Assembly (NCBI GenBank): GCA_019689955.1 | Contig: JADGGM010000045.1 | Span: 1 to 10,409, forward strand | Source: Gemmatimonadaceae bacterium | Lineage (GTDB): Bacteria > Gemmatimonadota > Gemmatimonadetes > Gemmatimonadales > Gemmatimonadaceae | Direction: 5' to 3' | Length of the DNA stretch: 10,409 bases | In this document: piece by piece, positions 1-6,758 of the stretch | Numbering within the stretch: position 1 is the first letter of the stretch | Layout of the letters: each line of letters opens with the position of its first letter | The notes under the pieces: model-generated | Database searches by the model: none | What the model saw: the letters and a program-made list of their open reading frames with translations, nothing else | What the model was told of the DNA's origin: nothing | Position numbers and translations under genes: made by a program

Positions 1-1759
1 CGGCGGGCGATGCGGGGCGTGCGACGCGCGGCCCGCGGTGCTCCCACGGGCTGCGGTGCATCGCCGCGTACGCCGGCGCGATCGCGGCCGCGGGGACGAT
101 CGACCAGTTGCGCGTGAACACATCGCTCGGCGCGATGCGTCCGCGCGCCTTCACCGCGTCGATGAGGAGCTGGCGGATCTCCGTCTGCCCGCTCCACACC
201 ACCGGCGCGCCGCGCAGCATCGCGTACCCTCCGCCCCCGGATTGCCGGTAGTTGTTGAGCGCGAGGGTGAACGTGTCGGTGTCGGCCACCGGGCGGCCGC
301 GCACCGAGAGCGACGTGATGCGCGAGCCCGCGGGCTTCGAGAGGTCGATGGTGTAGTCGGCCCCGGCGACGATGTCGAAGTTGTAGCCCGGGATCGTGGG
401 GCTGACCGCGGGCTCGCTCGTGCCGAACGTCCCGAAGTAGCGCGCGCTCTGCTCGAGGTACGCGCGCAGTTGGCGTCCGGTGATGCGCACCGCGGCCAGG
501 GTGTTCTCGTACGGGTACAGCCGCGCCAGCTCGGCCATGGTGATCGCCCCCGAGTCGAGCGACGCGTCGAGCGCGAACGCGGCGGTGGAGGCGAGGTCGG
601 CGTGCGCGGTACGGCGCTCCACGTCGAGGATGAGATCGATGAGCGGCGTGTCCACCACGCGCGCCGAGTCCGCGCGCCAGGCCACCGCGGTCGACCCCAC
701 CGGCGTCGTCACGTAGGCGATGGTCGCGCGGTGCGCGCGCTCCGTGGCGGCGAGCACCGCCGGCGACTCCCCGTGCCCCGCCGCGGGGATCAGCACCGAG
801 CGCGCCGCCGTGACGTGCCAGCGGCCGTCGCGCCGCTCGAGCTGCAGATGCGCCACCCCCACGCTCGTGGCCCAGTTCTTCGGCTGCATGAGCAGCGTGG
901 TCCCGATCGTCGTGTCGGCCATCTGCTTGTGCGAGTGGCCGTAGACGATGAGATCGATCCCCGGCACCTCGTACGCCACGCGCGCCGCCACGTTCTCGCT
1001 CGCCACGTGCGTGCCCGCGGTGTCGTAGCTCGAGGGCTCGTCGAGCCCCGAGTGGAGCACCACGACCACCACGTCGGCGCCCGAGCGGCGGGCGGAGTCC
1101 ACCGCCGCGTGGACCGCCGGCACGATGTCGCCGATCGTGAGCCGGCCGCGCAGGTTGTCGCGGTCCCACAGGTTGGAGCCCGGCGTGGTGGCCCCGACGA
1201 TCGCGACGGCCGGCCCTCCCGCCCCGCCACGGTGCACGATGCGCCAGGCGGGGAAGGCACGGCGCCCGCTCGCCGTGACGGCGTTCGCGGCGAGGAAGGG
1301 GAAGTGAGCCTGCGCCACGGCGGCGCGGAGCACCGGGAGCCCGTAGTTGAACTCGTGGTTCCCGACCGCCACGGCGTCGTACCCCATGGCGTTCATCGCC
1401 GCGATCACCGGGTGCGTGGCGTTGCGGGCGCTGGCGCGCGCGGCGAGGTAGGTCAGCGGGGTCCCCTGCAAGAGATCCCCCGCGTCCACCAGCACCACGC
1501 GCCCGGGCGCGGCCGCGCGGAGCGAGTCGACCACCGTGGCCACGCGCGCGAGGCCGCGGGAGCTGTCGGGGAGGTTGGCGTAGTAGTCCCACCCACGGAG
1601 CCGGCCGTGCACGTCGGTCGTCGCGGCCACGACGAGGTCGAACCCCGCCCCCCGCGCCCGCCGCGGGCGCAGGGGGAGGGCGGTGCCGCTCGCGGCGACG
1701 AGCCCGAGCAGTGCGATGCCGCGGAATCGGACGCGGCCGGCGCGAGGGGTCCGAGACAT
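1..1759 (-). CDS. 5'-nucleotidase / 2',3'-cyclic-nucleotide phosphodiesterase family metallophosphatase (C-terminus off window)
   Basis: Predicted periplasmic enzyme releasing phosphate from nucleotides (UshA/CpdB superfamily). It reads without a stop for 586 codons from ATG 1759 to the left edge. A Sec-type signal peptide is suggested by a basic N-terminus and a hydrophobic stretch at residues 14-28. The N-terminal calcineurin-like domain shows every expected metal ligand: TTDVHG (D49, H51), VDAGD (D95), GNHEFNYG (N134, H135), LHSG (H236) and YGHSH (H275, H277). The C-terminal substrate-binding domain has YPYENTL (415-421) and NNYRQSGGGGY (502-512); the latter resembles CpdB-type proteins more than UshA. 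An in-frame TAG at 1771-1769 leaves ATG 1759 as the only ATG start; no clear Shine-Dalgarno precedes it. The gene diverges from udk. Exact substrate (5'-nucleotides or cyclic nucleotides) cannot be fixed from sequence. Little should be missing, since the domain is already complete at the edge. Confidence 0.9.
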   Translation of the reverse strand, partial: MSRTPRAGRVRFRGIALLGLVAASGTALPLRPRRARGAGFDLVVAATTDVHGRLRGWDYYANLPDSSRGLARVATVVDSLRAAAPGRVVLVDAGDLLQGTPLTYLAARASARNATHPVIAAMNAMGYDAVAVGNHEFNYGLPVLRAAVAQAHFPFLAANAVTASGRRAFPAWRIVHRGGAGGPAVAIVGATTPGSNLWDRDNLRGRLTIGDIVPAVHAAVDSARRSGADVVVVVLHSGLDEPSSYDTAGTHVASENVAARVAYEVPGIDLIVYGHSHKQMADTTIGTTLLMQPKNWATSVGVAHLQLERRDGRWHVTAARSVLIPAAGHGESPAVLAATERAHRATIAYVTTPVGSTAVAWRADSARVVDTPLIDLILDVERRTAHADLASTAAFALDASLDSGAITMAELARLYPYENTLAAVRITGRQLRAYLEQSARYFGTFGTSEPAVSPTIPGYNFDIVAGADYTIDLSKPAGSRITSLSVRGRPVADTDTFTLALNNYRQSGGGGYAMLRGAPVVWSGQTEIRQLLIDAVKARGRIAPSDVFTRNWSIVPAAAIAPAYAAMHRSPWEHRGPRVARPASPA

Positions 1760-1902
1760 GGGAACAAGCTAGCCGCGGCGCGAGCGCGAAGGGAGGGCGG
1801 TTGACCTCGGCGCGCCGCGCTGCGAACTTCGCGGCGGGGCCCGGAGGCCGCGTCCGACGGCGCGCCTGGCCCGGCTGGACCGTCAACCGCTGCATTGGCG
1901 AT

Positions 1903-1924
1903 TCGGTACAATTCCGTGACAGCT
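1903..1924 (+). promoter_or_regulatory. Candidate Pho box (two 11-bp units) upstream of udk-phoB-phoR
   Basis: Two adjacent 11-bp units, TCGGTACAATT (1903-1913) and CCGTGACAGCT (1914-1924), lie 62 bases before the udk start. The first matches the pstS2-proximal unit TCGTTACGGTT at 8 of 11 positions. The second begins CCGTGAC, exactly like the first unit before pstS1. On the opposite strand the same bases read CTGTCAC-GGAA-TTGTACC, reminiscent of the enterobacterial Pho box and facing the nucleotidase gene, so the site could serve either direction. No convincing -10 was found. This is the weakest of the three candidate operators. Confidence 0.4.
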
Positions 1925-1986
1925 GATACTCTTCTCGTCCGCCCTGCTCCCCTCCAACATCCTCTCAGCGTCGCGCAGGGCGCTCG

Positions 1987-2613
1987 ATGAGGCCGGTGAT
2001 CGTCGGGATCGCCGGGGGGTCGGGCTCGGGGAAGAGCACGGTCGCACGACGGGTGACCGAGATGCTCGGCGATGTCTCCACGGCGTTCATCGAGATGGAC
2101 GCCTACTATCGGAACATGTCGCGCCTCTCGGCGGAGCAGCTACGGCAGGTGAACTGGGACCACCCGGACGCGTTCGACCTGGAGCTCTTCGTGAGCCATC
2201 TCGAAGCATTGGCCGCGGGGAGCCCGGTCGACGTGCCCGCCTACGACTTCGCCACGCACAGGCGCTGCCCCCACACCCAGCGCGTCCAGGCGAGCGACGT
2301 GCTCGTCGTCGAGGGGATTCTGCTCTTCGTCGACCGGCGCGTGCGCGAGCTGTGCGACCTCAAGCTGTTCGTGGACGCGGACCCCGACGTCCGCCTCGTC
2401 CGGCGGATCCGGCGCGACATCCACGCGCGGGCCCGCCCGCTGGAGGAGATCCTCGAGCAATATCTTTCGACCGTCCGCCCGATGCACCTGAAGTTCGTCG
2501 AGCCGTCCAAGCGACACGCCGACCTGGTCCTGCTGCACGGTGCCCACAACGAGGCGGCGATCCAGATGATCGTCGCCGAGATCCATCGCCGCCTGGCGAC
2601 GAGGGCCTCGTGA
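1987..2613 (+). CDS. udk: Uridine kinase
   Basis: Cytosolic kinase converting uridine (and usually cytidine) to the 5'-monophosphate with ATP or GTP, in pyrimidine salvage. The 208-residue length is typical of bacterial Udk. Visible motifs are the P-loop GGSGSGKST (10-18, Lys16), MDAYYRN (37-43, substrate region), NWDHPDAFD (56-64), PAYDFATHRR (84-93), VVEGILLF (107-114), and the Arg-rich lid region RRIRRD (139-144). The ATG at 1987 places the P-loop at the expected distance from the N-terminus; the Shine-Dalgarno is weak. The stop overlaps the phoB GTG start by four bases (GTGA, 2610-2613), so it is probably the first gene of a udk-phoB-phoR operon. A salvage kinase heading a phosphate-sensing operon is unusual; with the divergent nucleotidase it suggests recapture of nucleosides after phosphate removal (inference). 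Other P-loop nucleoside kinases are less likely. Confidence 0.9.
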   Translation: MRPVIVGIAGGSGSGKSTVARRVTEMLGDVSTAFIEMDAYYRNMSRLSAEQLRQVNWDHPDAFDLELFVSHLEALAAGSPVDVPAYDFATHRRCPHTQRVQASDVLVVEGILLFVDRRVRELCDLKLFVDADPDVRLVRRIRRDIHARARPLEEILEQYLSTVRPMHLKFVEPSKRHADLVLLHGAHNEAAIQMIVAEIHRRLATRAS

Positions 2614-3341
2614 CCGCCGCACCTCCGCCGAACGCGAGCCCCGGCGAGCGCGTCCTCGTCGTCGACGACGAGCCGGACATCGTCGCCCTGATCGCGTACC
2701 ACCTCGCCAAGAGCGGCTTCCGCGTGTCGACCGCCTCGTCGGGCTCCGAGGCGCTGCGCATCGCGCACACCGAGCGCCCGGCGATCGTCGTGCTCGACCT
2801 CATGCTCCCGGGGATGTCGGGGTTCGAGGTGCTGGAGCAGCTCCGCGCCGCGGAGGGCACGAAGGATGTGGGGGTCCTCATGCTCACGGCGCGCAAGGAG
2901 GAGGCGGACCGCATCCGCGGCCTCACCCTCGGCGCGGACGACTATCTCACCAAGCCGTTCAGCCCGCAGGAGCTGGTGCTCCGCGTGGGCGCGATCCTGC
3001 GGCGCGTGGCCGCGGGCGGGCAGTCGAGCGCGGACCGGCTCGTGATCGGCCCGATCGTGATCGACCGCTCGGCGCATCGCGTGAGCGTGGACGGCGGCGA
3101 CGTGGAGCTCACCCCCACGGAATACAAGCTCCTCCTCACCCTCGCCGAGCGGCGCGGGCGCGTGCAAGGGCGCTCGCACCTCCTCGAGACCGTGTGGGAG
3201 GCCGCGCCCGACATCCAGACGCGGACCGTCGACATGCACATCCAGCGGCTCCGCTCCAAGCTCGGCCCCGCGGCCGATCTGATCGAGACGGTCCGCGGCT
3301 TCGGGTACCGGTTGCGCGCGCCGCAATCCTCGTCGACGTGA
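2610..3341 (+). CDS. phoB: PhoB-type response regulator (OmpR family)
   Basis: DNA-binding response regulator, 243 residues, presumed activator of the phosphate regulon. The receiver domain spans residues 14-130: acidic pair D19/D20 in LVVDDEPD, phospho-acceptor D63 in VVLDLMLPG, the conserved LTAR, and K115 in LTKPF. The C-terminal winged-helix domain (about 142-238) has LTPTEYKLLLTLAERRGRV and a recognition helix RTVDMHIQRLRSKLG starting at R205. Start GTG 2610 is chosen because it overlaps the udk stop (GTGA), has GAGGG at 2601-2605, and gives a normal-length receiver; the same frame is open further upstream but only as a shadow of udk. It ends in a second GTGA overlap with the histidine kinase. 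The partner kinase type and the adjoining pst genes support PhoB rather than another OmpR-family member. Confidence 0.92.
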   Translation: MTAAPPPNASPGERVLVVDDEPDIVALIAYHLAKSGFRVSTASSGSEALRIAHTERPAIVVLDLMLPGMSGFEVLEQLRAAEGTKDVGVLMLTARKEEADRIRGLTLGADDYLTKPFSPQELVLRVGAILRRVAAGGQSSADRLVIGPIVIDRSAHRVSVDGGDVELTPTEYKLLLTLAERRGRVQGRSHLLETVWEAAPDIQTRTVDMHIQRLRSKLGPAADLIETVRGFGYRLRAPQSSST

Positions 3342-5059
3342 GGCTCGCTTCCCGACTCTTCGTCGGCTCCGTCGTTCTCATCACGGTTCTCGTCGCCCTC
3401 GTCGTCGCCCTGAGCGGGGCGAGGCTCCGGCGCGAGCTGGAGGCCTCCGAGGTCGCGCAGCTCGGCCGCGAAGCGCGGCTCGTGGTGGCCGCGTGGACGC
3501 CCACCACGAACGCCGACTCACTCGCCGACGCCGCCGGCGCCGCGCTCGGGCGGCGCGTGACGCTCATCGACTCCACCGGTCACGTGATCGGCGACTCGGA
3601 GTTCGATGGCCTCGCGCTCGCGCGGCTCCAGAACCACGCCGGGCGCCCGGAAGTGATCGCCGCGCGCGAGCACGGGATCGGCACGTCGCGGCGCGCGAGC
3701 CCGTCCAGGGGGGACGAGGAGCTGTACGTGGCCGTGCGCGCGCCGCACGGCGTGGCGCGCATCTCGATGAGCACCGCGCAGCTCGCCGCGATCGCCGCGC
3801 GCGCGCGCACCGACGTGCTCCTCTCCGGGCTCATCTCGCTCGGCGCCGCGCTCCTCCTCTCGGCTGCGTTCGCGCGCCGCGTCTCCCGGCCGATCGTGGA
3901 GTTGCGCGACGTGGCGCGCGCGCTCGCCGAGGGAGACCTCGCGCGCCGCCCCGCGCTCTCCGCCGTCGGCGAGGTGGGGGAGCTGGGCGACGCGGTGCAC
4001 CGGATGGCCGACCAGCTCGCAGCGCGGCTCAGGGCGCTGCAAGGGGAGGAAGCGCGGCTCGCCGCGGTGATCGAGTCGCTCAACGAAGGGGTGATCGCCG
4101 TCGATGCCCGCCGCCAGGTCGTGCGCCTCAACGAGAGCGGGCGGCGGCTCCTCCACATCACCGACGCGGTCCCCTTCTCCCTGGACCGCCTCCCGCGCGA
4201 CGCCGTACTCCGCCACGCCCTCACCGCCGCGCTCGCGGGGGAGCCCATCGCGCCGGTGGAGACGGTGATCGACGGGCGAGCGCTCTCCCTCACCGCGCGC
4301 CCGCTCGACGGCGGGGGCGCCGTCGTCGCGCTCTTCGACCTCACCGCCACGCGGCGCCTCGAGGCGATGCGGCGCGACTTCGTCGCCAACGTCTCGCACG
4401 AGCTCAAGACCCCGCTCACCGTGATCGGCGGCTTCGCCGAAACGCTGGTGACGGACGACCTCCCCCCCGCGCAGCGCGCGCAGTTCGCCGAGGCGATTCG
4501 CGCGAACGCGGAACGGATGCGGAGGATCGTCGATGACCTGCTCGACCTCTCGCGAATCGAGTCCGGTGGGTGGCGCCCGAACCCCGTCGTGGTCGACGCC
4601 CGCCTCGCCGCGGACGACGTGATCGCCGCCGTGCGCCGCGCCGGCCGCGATCGCGGCGTCACGTTCGAGGTGCAGATCGATCCGCAGGCGGCCACGCTCT
4701 ACGCGGACCCGACCGCGGTGCGGCAGGTGCTCACGAACCTCGTCGACAACGCCGTGCGCTACACCCCCGTGGCCGGCACCGTGACGGTGTTCACGCGTCC
4801 GGCGCCCGGCGGCGGCACGTGGCTCGGCGTGCGCGACACGGGGATCGGGATCGCCGCCGAGCACCTGCCGCGCATCTTCGAGCGATTCTACCGCGTCGAC
4901 CCCGCGCGCTCGCGCGAGGCCGGCGGTACCGGGCTCGGGCTCTCCATCGTGCGGCACCTCGTCGAGGCGCACGGCGGACGCGTGGAGGCCGAGAGCACCG
5001 TCGGGCGCGGCACCACGGTGAGCGCCCTCTTCCCCGCCCCCATCGTTACGCCCTCGTGA
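3338..5059 (+). CDS. phoR: PhoR-type membrane sensor histidine kinase
   Basis: Sensor kinase, 573 residues, predicted to autophosphorylate and signal to the PhoB encoded just upstream. Order of domains: TM1 (about 7-27), a periplasmic segment of roughly 130 residues, TM2 (about 160-180), HAMP (about 180-235, ARRVSRPIVELRDVA), a PAS-like module (about 243-330, IESLNEGVIAVDARRQVVRLN), HisKA with VSHELKTPLT (phospho-acceptor H354), then HATPase_c with N box LVDNAVRYTP (N471), G1 DTGIGI (D500) and G2 GGTGLGLSIV (from G529). All catalytic motifs are intact. Start GTG 3338 overlaps the phoB stop (GTGA) and puts TM1 at the N-terminus; no Shine-Dalgarno is seen, consistent with translational coupling. 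The large extracytoplasmic region resembles Gram-positive-type PhoR layout more than the short E. coli form; what it senses is unknown. Confidence 0.9.
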   Translation: MRLASRLFVGSVVLITVLVALVVALSGARLRRELEASEVAQLGREARLVVAAWTPTTNADSLADAAGAALGRRVTLIDSTGHVIGDSEFDGLALARLQNHAGRPEVIAAREHGIGTSRRASPSRGDEELYVAVRAPHGVARISMSTAQLAAIAARARTDVLLSGLISLGAALLLSAAFARRVSRPIVELRDVARALAEGDLARRPALSAVGEVGELGDAVHRMADQLAARLRALQGEEARLAAVIESLNEGVIAVDARRQVVRLNESGRRLLHITDAVPFSLDRLPRDAVLRHALTAALAGEPIAPVETVIDGRALSLTARPLDGGGAVVALFDLTATRRLEAMRRDFVANVSHELKTPLTVIGGFAETLVTDDLPPAQRAQFAEAIRANAERMRRIVDDLLDLSRIESGGWRPNPVVVDARLAADDVIAAVRRAGRDRGVTFEVQIDPQAATLYADPTAVRQVLTNLVDNAVRYTPVAGTVTVFTRPAPGGGTWLGVRDTGIGIAAEHLPRIFERFYRVDPARSREAGGTGLGLSIVRHLVEAHGGRVEAESTVGRGTTVSALFPAPIVTPS

Positions 5060-5126
5060 CCGCGCGGCCAGGCGGCGCGTGACCTCCCGCGCGCATGCAT
5101 TCACTCCAACTCCAGCGGAGTGCCTG

Positions 5127-5480
5127 ATGCGCGTCCAGCCGTACTTCACGATAGAGTCCCACCCTCGCAGCGCCACCCTCTACCTGCACGGCGCCGTCTC
5201 CGTGTCGGGGGTGCTCGAGGCGATCCGGCAGTGCGAGCGCCTCCCCGAGAGCGTGTGGCTCCTGCGCGTGGAGCTGAGCACCGCGAAGCCGCTCGACAGC
5301 GGAACGTTCACCGTCCTCGCCCACGGCCTGCGCCGCTGGCGCGAAACGCGGAGCGGGATCACCGACATCACGACGACGCGACGCGATCCGGCGGACCCGT
5401 TTCGCGCCGCGCGCCCGGGCGTGAGAGCCACCATTCGCGCGCTCCTCGAGCGGCGGGACCGGATCGTCGCAGGATCGTAA
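5127..5480 (+). CDS. Small conserved-type cytoplasmic protein, possible STAS-like fold
   Basis: I do not recognise this 117-residue protein with confidence. ATG 5127 is chosen over an in-frame GTG at 5079 because GGAG at 5117-5120 sits six bases before it. There is no signal peptide or membrane segment. The first two thirds alternate as strand (TLYLHGAV), helix (VLEAIRQCERLP), strand (WLLRVELS), helix (FTVLAHGLRRWRETR), the beta-alpha pattern of STAS/anti-sigma-antagonist-like domains; there is no obvious phosphorylatable Ser in the usual DSSG-type motif (it has LDSGTFT instead). The C-terminal third is Arg-rich and may bind nucleic acid or membrane surface. It begins 67 bases after phoR on the same strand and ends before the pstS1 operator, so it may be the last gene of the udk-phoB-phoR transcript. 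The function is unassigned. Confidence 0.6.
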   Translation: MRVQPYFTIESHPRSATLYLHGAVSVSGVLEAIRQCERLPESVWLLRVELSTAKPLDSGTFTVLAHGLRRWRETRSGITDITTTRRDPADPFRAARPGVRATIRALLERRDRIVAGS

Positions 5481-5565
5481 CACCCGGCGTCGCGGCGCAC
5501 GCCGCCACGGAATGCGAGCGGTCCGCGGCGCCAAACACGCGCTCTGCCCCACCGGCCCGGCGCCA

Positions 5566-5609
5566 CCGTGACGGAGCTGTGACACACCCAACGCGGCCGT
5601 GTGACGGCG
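5566..5609 (+). promoter_or_regulatory. Pho-box-like direct repeat array upstream of pstS1
   Basis: Four consecutive 11-bp frames read CCGTGACGGAG (5566), CTGTGACACAC (5577), CCAACGCGGCC (5588) and GTGTGACGGCG (5599). Frames 1, 2 and 4 contain GTGAC at the same phase; frame 3 has lost it. The 11-bp periodicity is the known spacing of PhoB half-sites, and CTGTGAC resembles the enterobacterial CTGTCAT unit. It lies 54 bases before the pstS1 ATG. The same unit appears before pstS2 and, more weakly, before udk. A -10 element is not obvious. Confidence 0.6.
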
Positions 5610-5663
5610 CGAGCGCAGCCTTCTCGCGCGTAGTCCCTTACCTCCCTACATGGAGATTGCACC

Positions 5664-6710
5664 ATGTCCACACGGTTCGCGCGCTCGCTCGCGGGCGCAT
5701 TGCTCACCACGGCTGTCGCCTCCGGCATCGCTGCCGCGCAAGGCATCGAGCTGACGGGGGCAGGCTCCAGCTTCGCGTACCCGATCTACTCGAAGTGGGC
5801 CGCGGAGTACGTGCAGAAGACCGGCGTCAAGGTCAACTATCAGTCGATCGGCTCGAGCGGCGGGATCCGCCAGCTCTCCGAGGGGACCGTCGATTTCGGC
5901 GCCTCCGACGGGCCGATGACGGACGAGCAGATCAGCAAGGCCAAGGGGGGCCCGATCCTCCACATCCCCACAGTGCTGGGCGCCGTCGCGATCACGTACA
6001 ACCTCCCCGAGGTGAAGCAGCCGCTCAAGCTCACCGGTGAGGTCCTCGCCGGCATCTACCTCGGGAAGATCACGAAGTGGAACGACCGGCAGATCGCCTC
6101 GCTCAACCCCGGTCTCGAGCTCCCCAACCAGGACATCGTCGTCGTCCACCGCTCCGACGGCAGCGGCACGACGTTCATCTTCACCGATTACCTCTCGGCC
6201 GTGAGCTCCGCGTGGGCGTCGGGTCCGGGGAAGGCGCAGTCGATCAACTGGCCCGTCGGGCTCGGTGGGAAGGGGAGCGAAGGGGTGACGGGGCAGGTCA
6301 AGCAGGTCCCGGGCGCGATCGGGTACGTGGAGCTCTCGTACGCCAAGCAGAACAACCTCCCGGTCGCCCTCGTCCGCAACGCCGCCGGCCAGTGGGTCGC
6401 GCCGACGATCGAGGGGGTGACGGCCGCCGCCGCGGGCGCCGTGGCCAAGCTCCCGCCGAACACCGACTATCGCATCTCGATCGTCAACGCGCCGGGGAAG
6501 ACGGCCTACCCGATCTCGTCGTTCACGTGGATCCTGATCTACAAGAACCCGAGCAACCCGGCCAAGGCCAAGGCGCTGGTGGACTTCATCCGCTGGGGGC
6601 TGCACGATGGCGAGCAGTTCGCCTCGTCCCTCGATTACGCGCCGCTCCCGCCGGTGATGGTGCGCATGCTGGACAAGCAGCTCGACCAGGTGAACGTTGC
6701 CGCGCGCTGA
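5664..6710 (+). CDS. pstS: Phosphate ABC transporter substrate-binding protein, secreted form
   Basis: Periplasmic high-affinity phosphate-binding protein that hands phosphate to PstCA; 348 residues. A type I Sec signal peptide (residues 1-25, cleavage after AAA before QG) leaves a soluble mature protein. Phosphate-site motifs: LTGAGSSFAYPIYSKW (30-45), QSIGSSGGIRQ (60-70), DFGASDGPM (77-85, D82) and HRSDGSGTT (162-170, R163, S167, G168, T169). Compared with the second copy downstream it carries GSSFAYP and SDGPM where that copy has the commoner GATFPYP and SDAPM. GGAG at 5651-5654 precedes the ATG by nine bases. It follows a Pho-box array and is probably co-transcribed with the porin gene 48 bases downstream. 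Its stop codon lies in the loop of a strong hairpin. It is clearly paralogous to the protein starting at 8035. Confidence 0.95.
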   Translation: MSTRFARSLAGALLTTAVASGIAAAQGIELTGAGSSFAYPIYSKWAAEYVQKTGVKVNYQSIGSSGGIRQLSEGTVDFGASDGPMTDEQISKAKGGPILHIPTVLGAVAITYNLPEVKQPLKLTGEVLAGIYLGKITKWNDRQIASLNPGLELPNQDIVVVHRSDGSGTTFIFTDYLSAVSSAWASGPGKAQSINWPVGLGGKGSEGVTGQVKQVPGAIGYVELSYAKQNNLPVALVRNAAGQWVAPTIEGVTAAAAGAVAKLPPNTDYRISIVNAPGKTAYPISSFTWILIYKNPSNPAKAKALVDFIRWGLHDGEQFASSLDYAPLPPVMVRMLDKQLDQVNVAAR

Positions 6711-6723
6711 CGCGCGGCAACGT
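6694..6723 (+). other. Strong intergenic hairpin holding the pstS1 stop codon in its loop
   Basis: Perfect inverted repeat: ACGTTGCCGCGCG (6694-6706), loop CTGA (6707-6710), CGCGCGGCAACGT (6711-6723). The stem is 13 bp and very GC-rich; the loop contains the TGA stop. What follows (CTCTCCGTTCCTTCCC) is pyrimidine-rich but not a proper U tract, so a leaky terminator or an mRNA 3'-end stabiliser is likelier than full termination. This would favour pstS1 product over the downstream porin, as seen for processed transcripts of other binding-protein operons (inference). Confidence 0.7.
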
Positions 6724-6758
6724 CTCTCCGTTCCTTCCCATCACTCACGCCCAATCCC

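Noticed and set aside
38..1804. 588-codon open frame on the plus strand opposite the nucleotidase
   Set aside because: Its product is dominated by Arg, Gly, Val and His with no recognisable motif. The minus-strand frame carries a complete set of metallophosphatase motifs, so this is a GC-driven antisense shadow.
1895..1930. Sigma70-like pair TTGGCG (1895-1900) and GATACT (1925-1930), or TACAAT at 1907-1912, as a udk promoter
   Set aside because: The first pair has a 24-base spacer, too long. TACAAT lacks a -35 at proper distance and overlaps the candidate Pho box. Not firm enough to annotate.
3518..5176. 552-codon open frame on the minus strand across phoR
   Set aside because: Low-complexity Arg/Glu/Val/His composition and no motif; phoR on the plus strand has all kinase boxes.
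5485..5504. CGGCGT/ACGCCG inverted repeat just after the small STAS-like gene as a terminator
   Set aside because: Short 6-bp stem in very GC-rich DNA and no T tract after it; such pairs arise by chance here.
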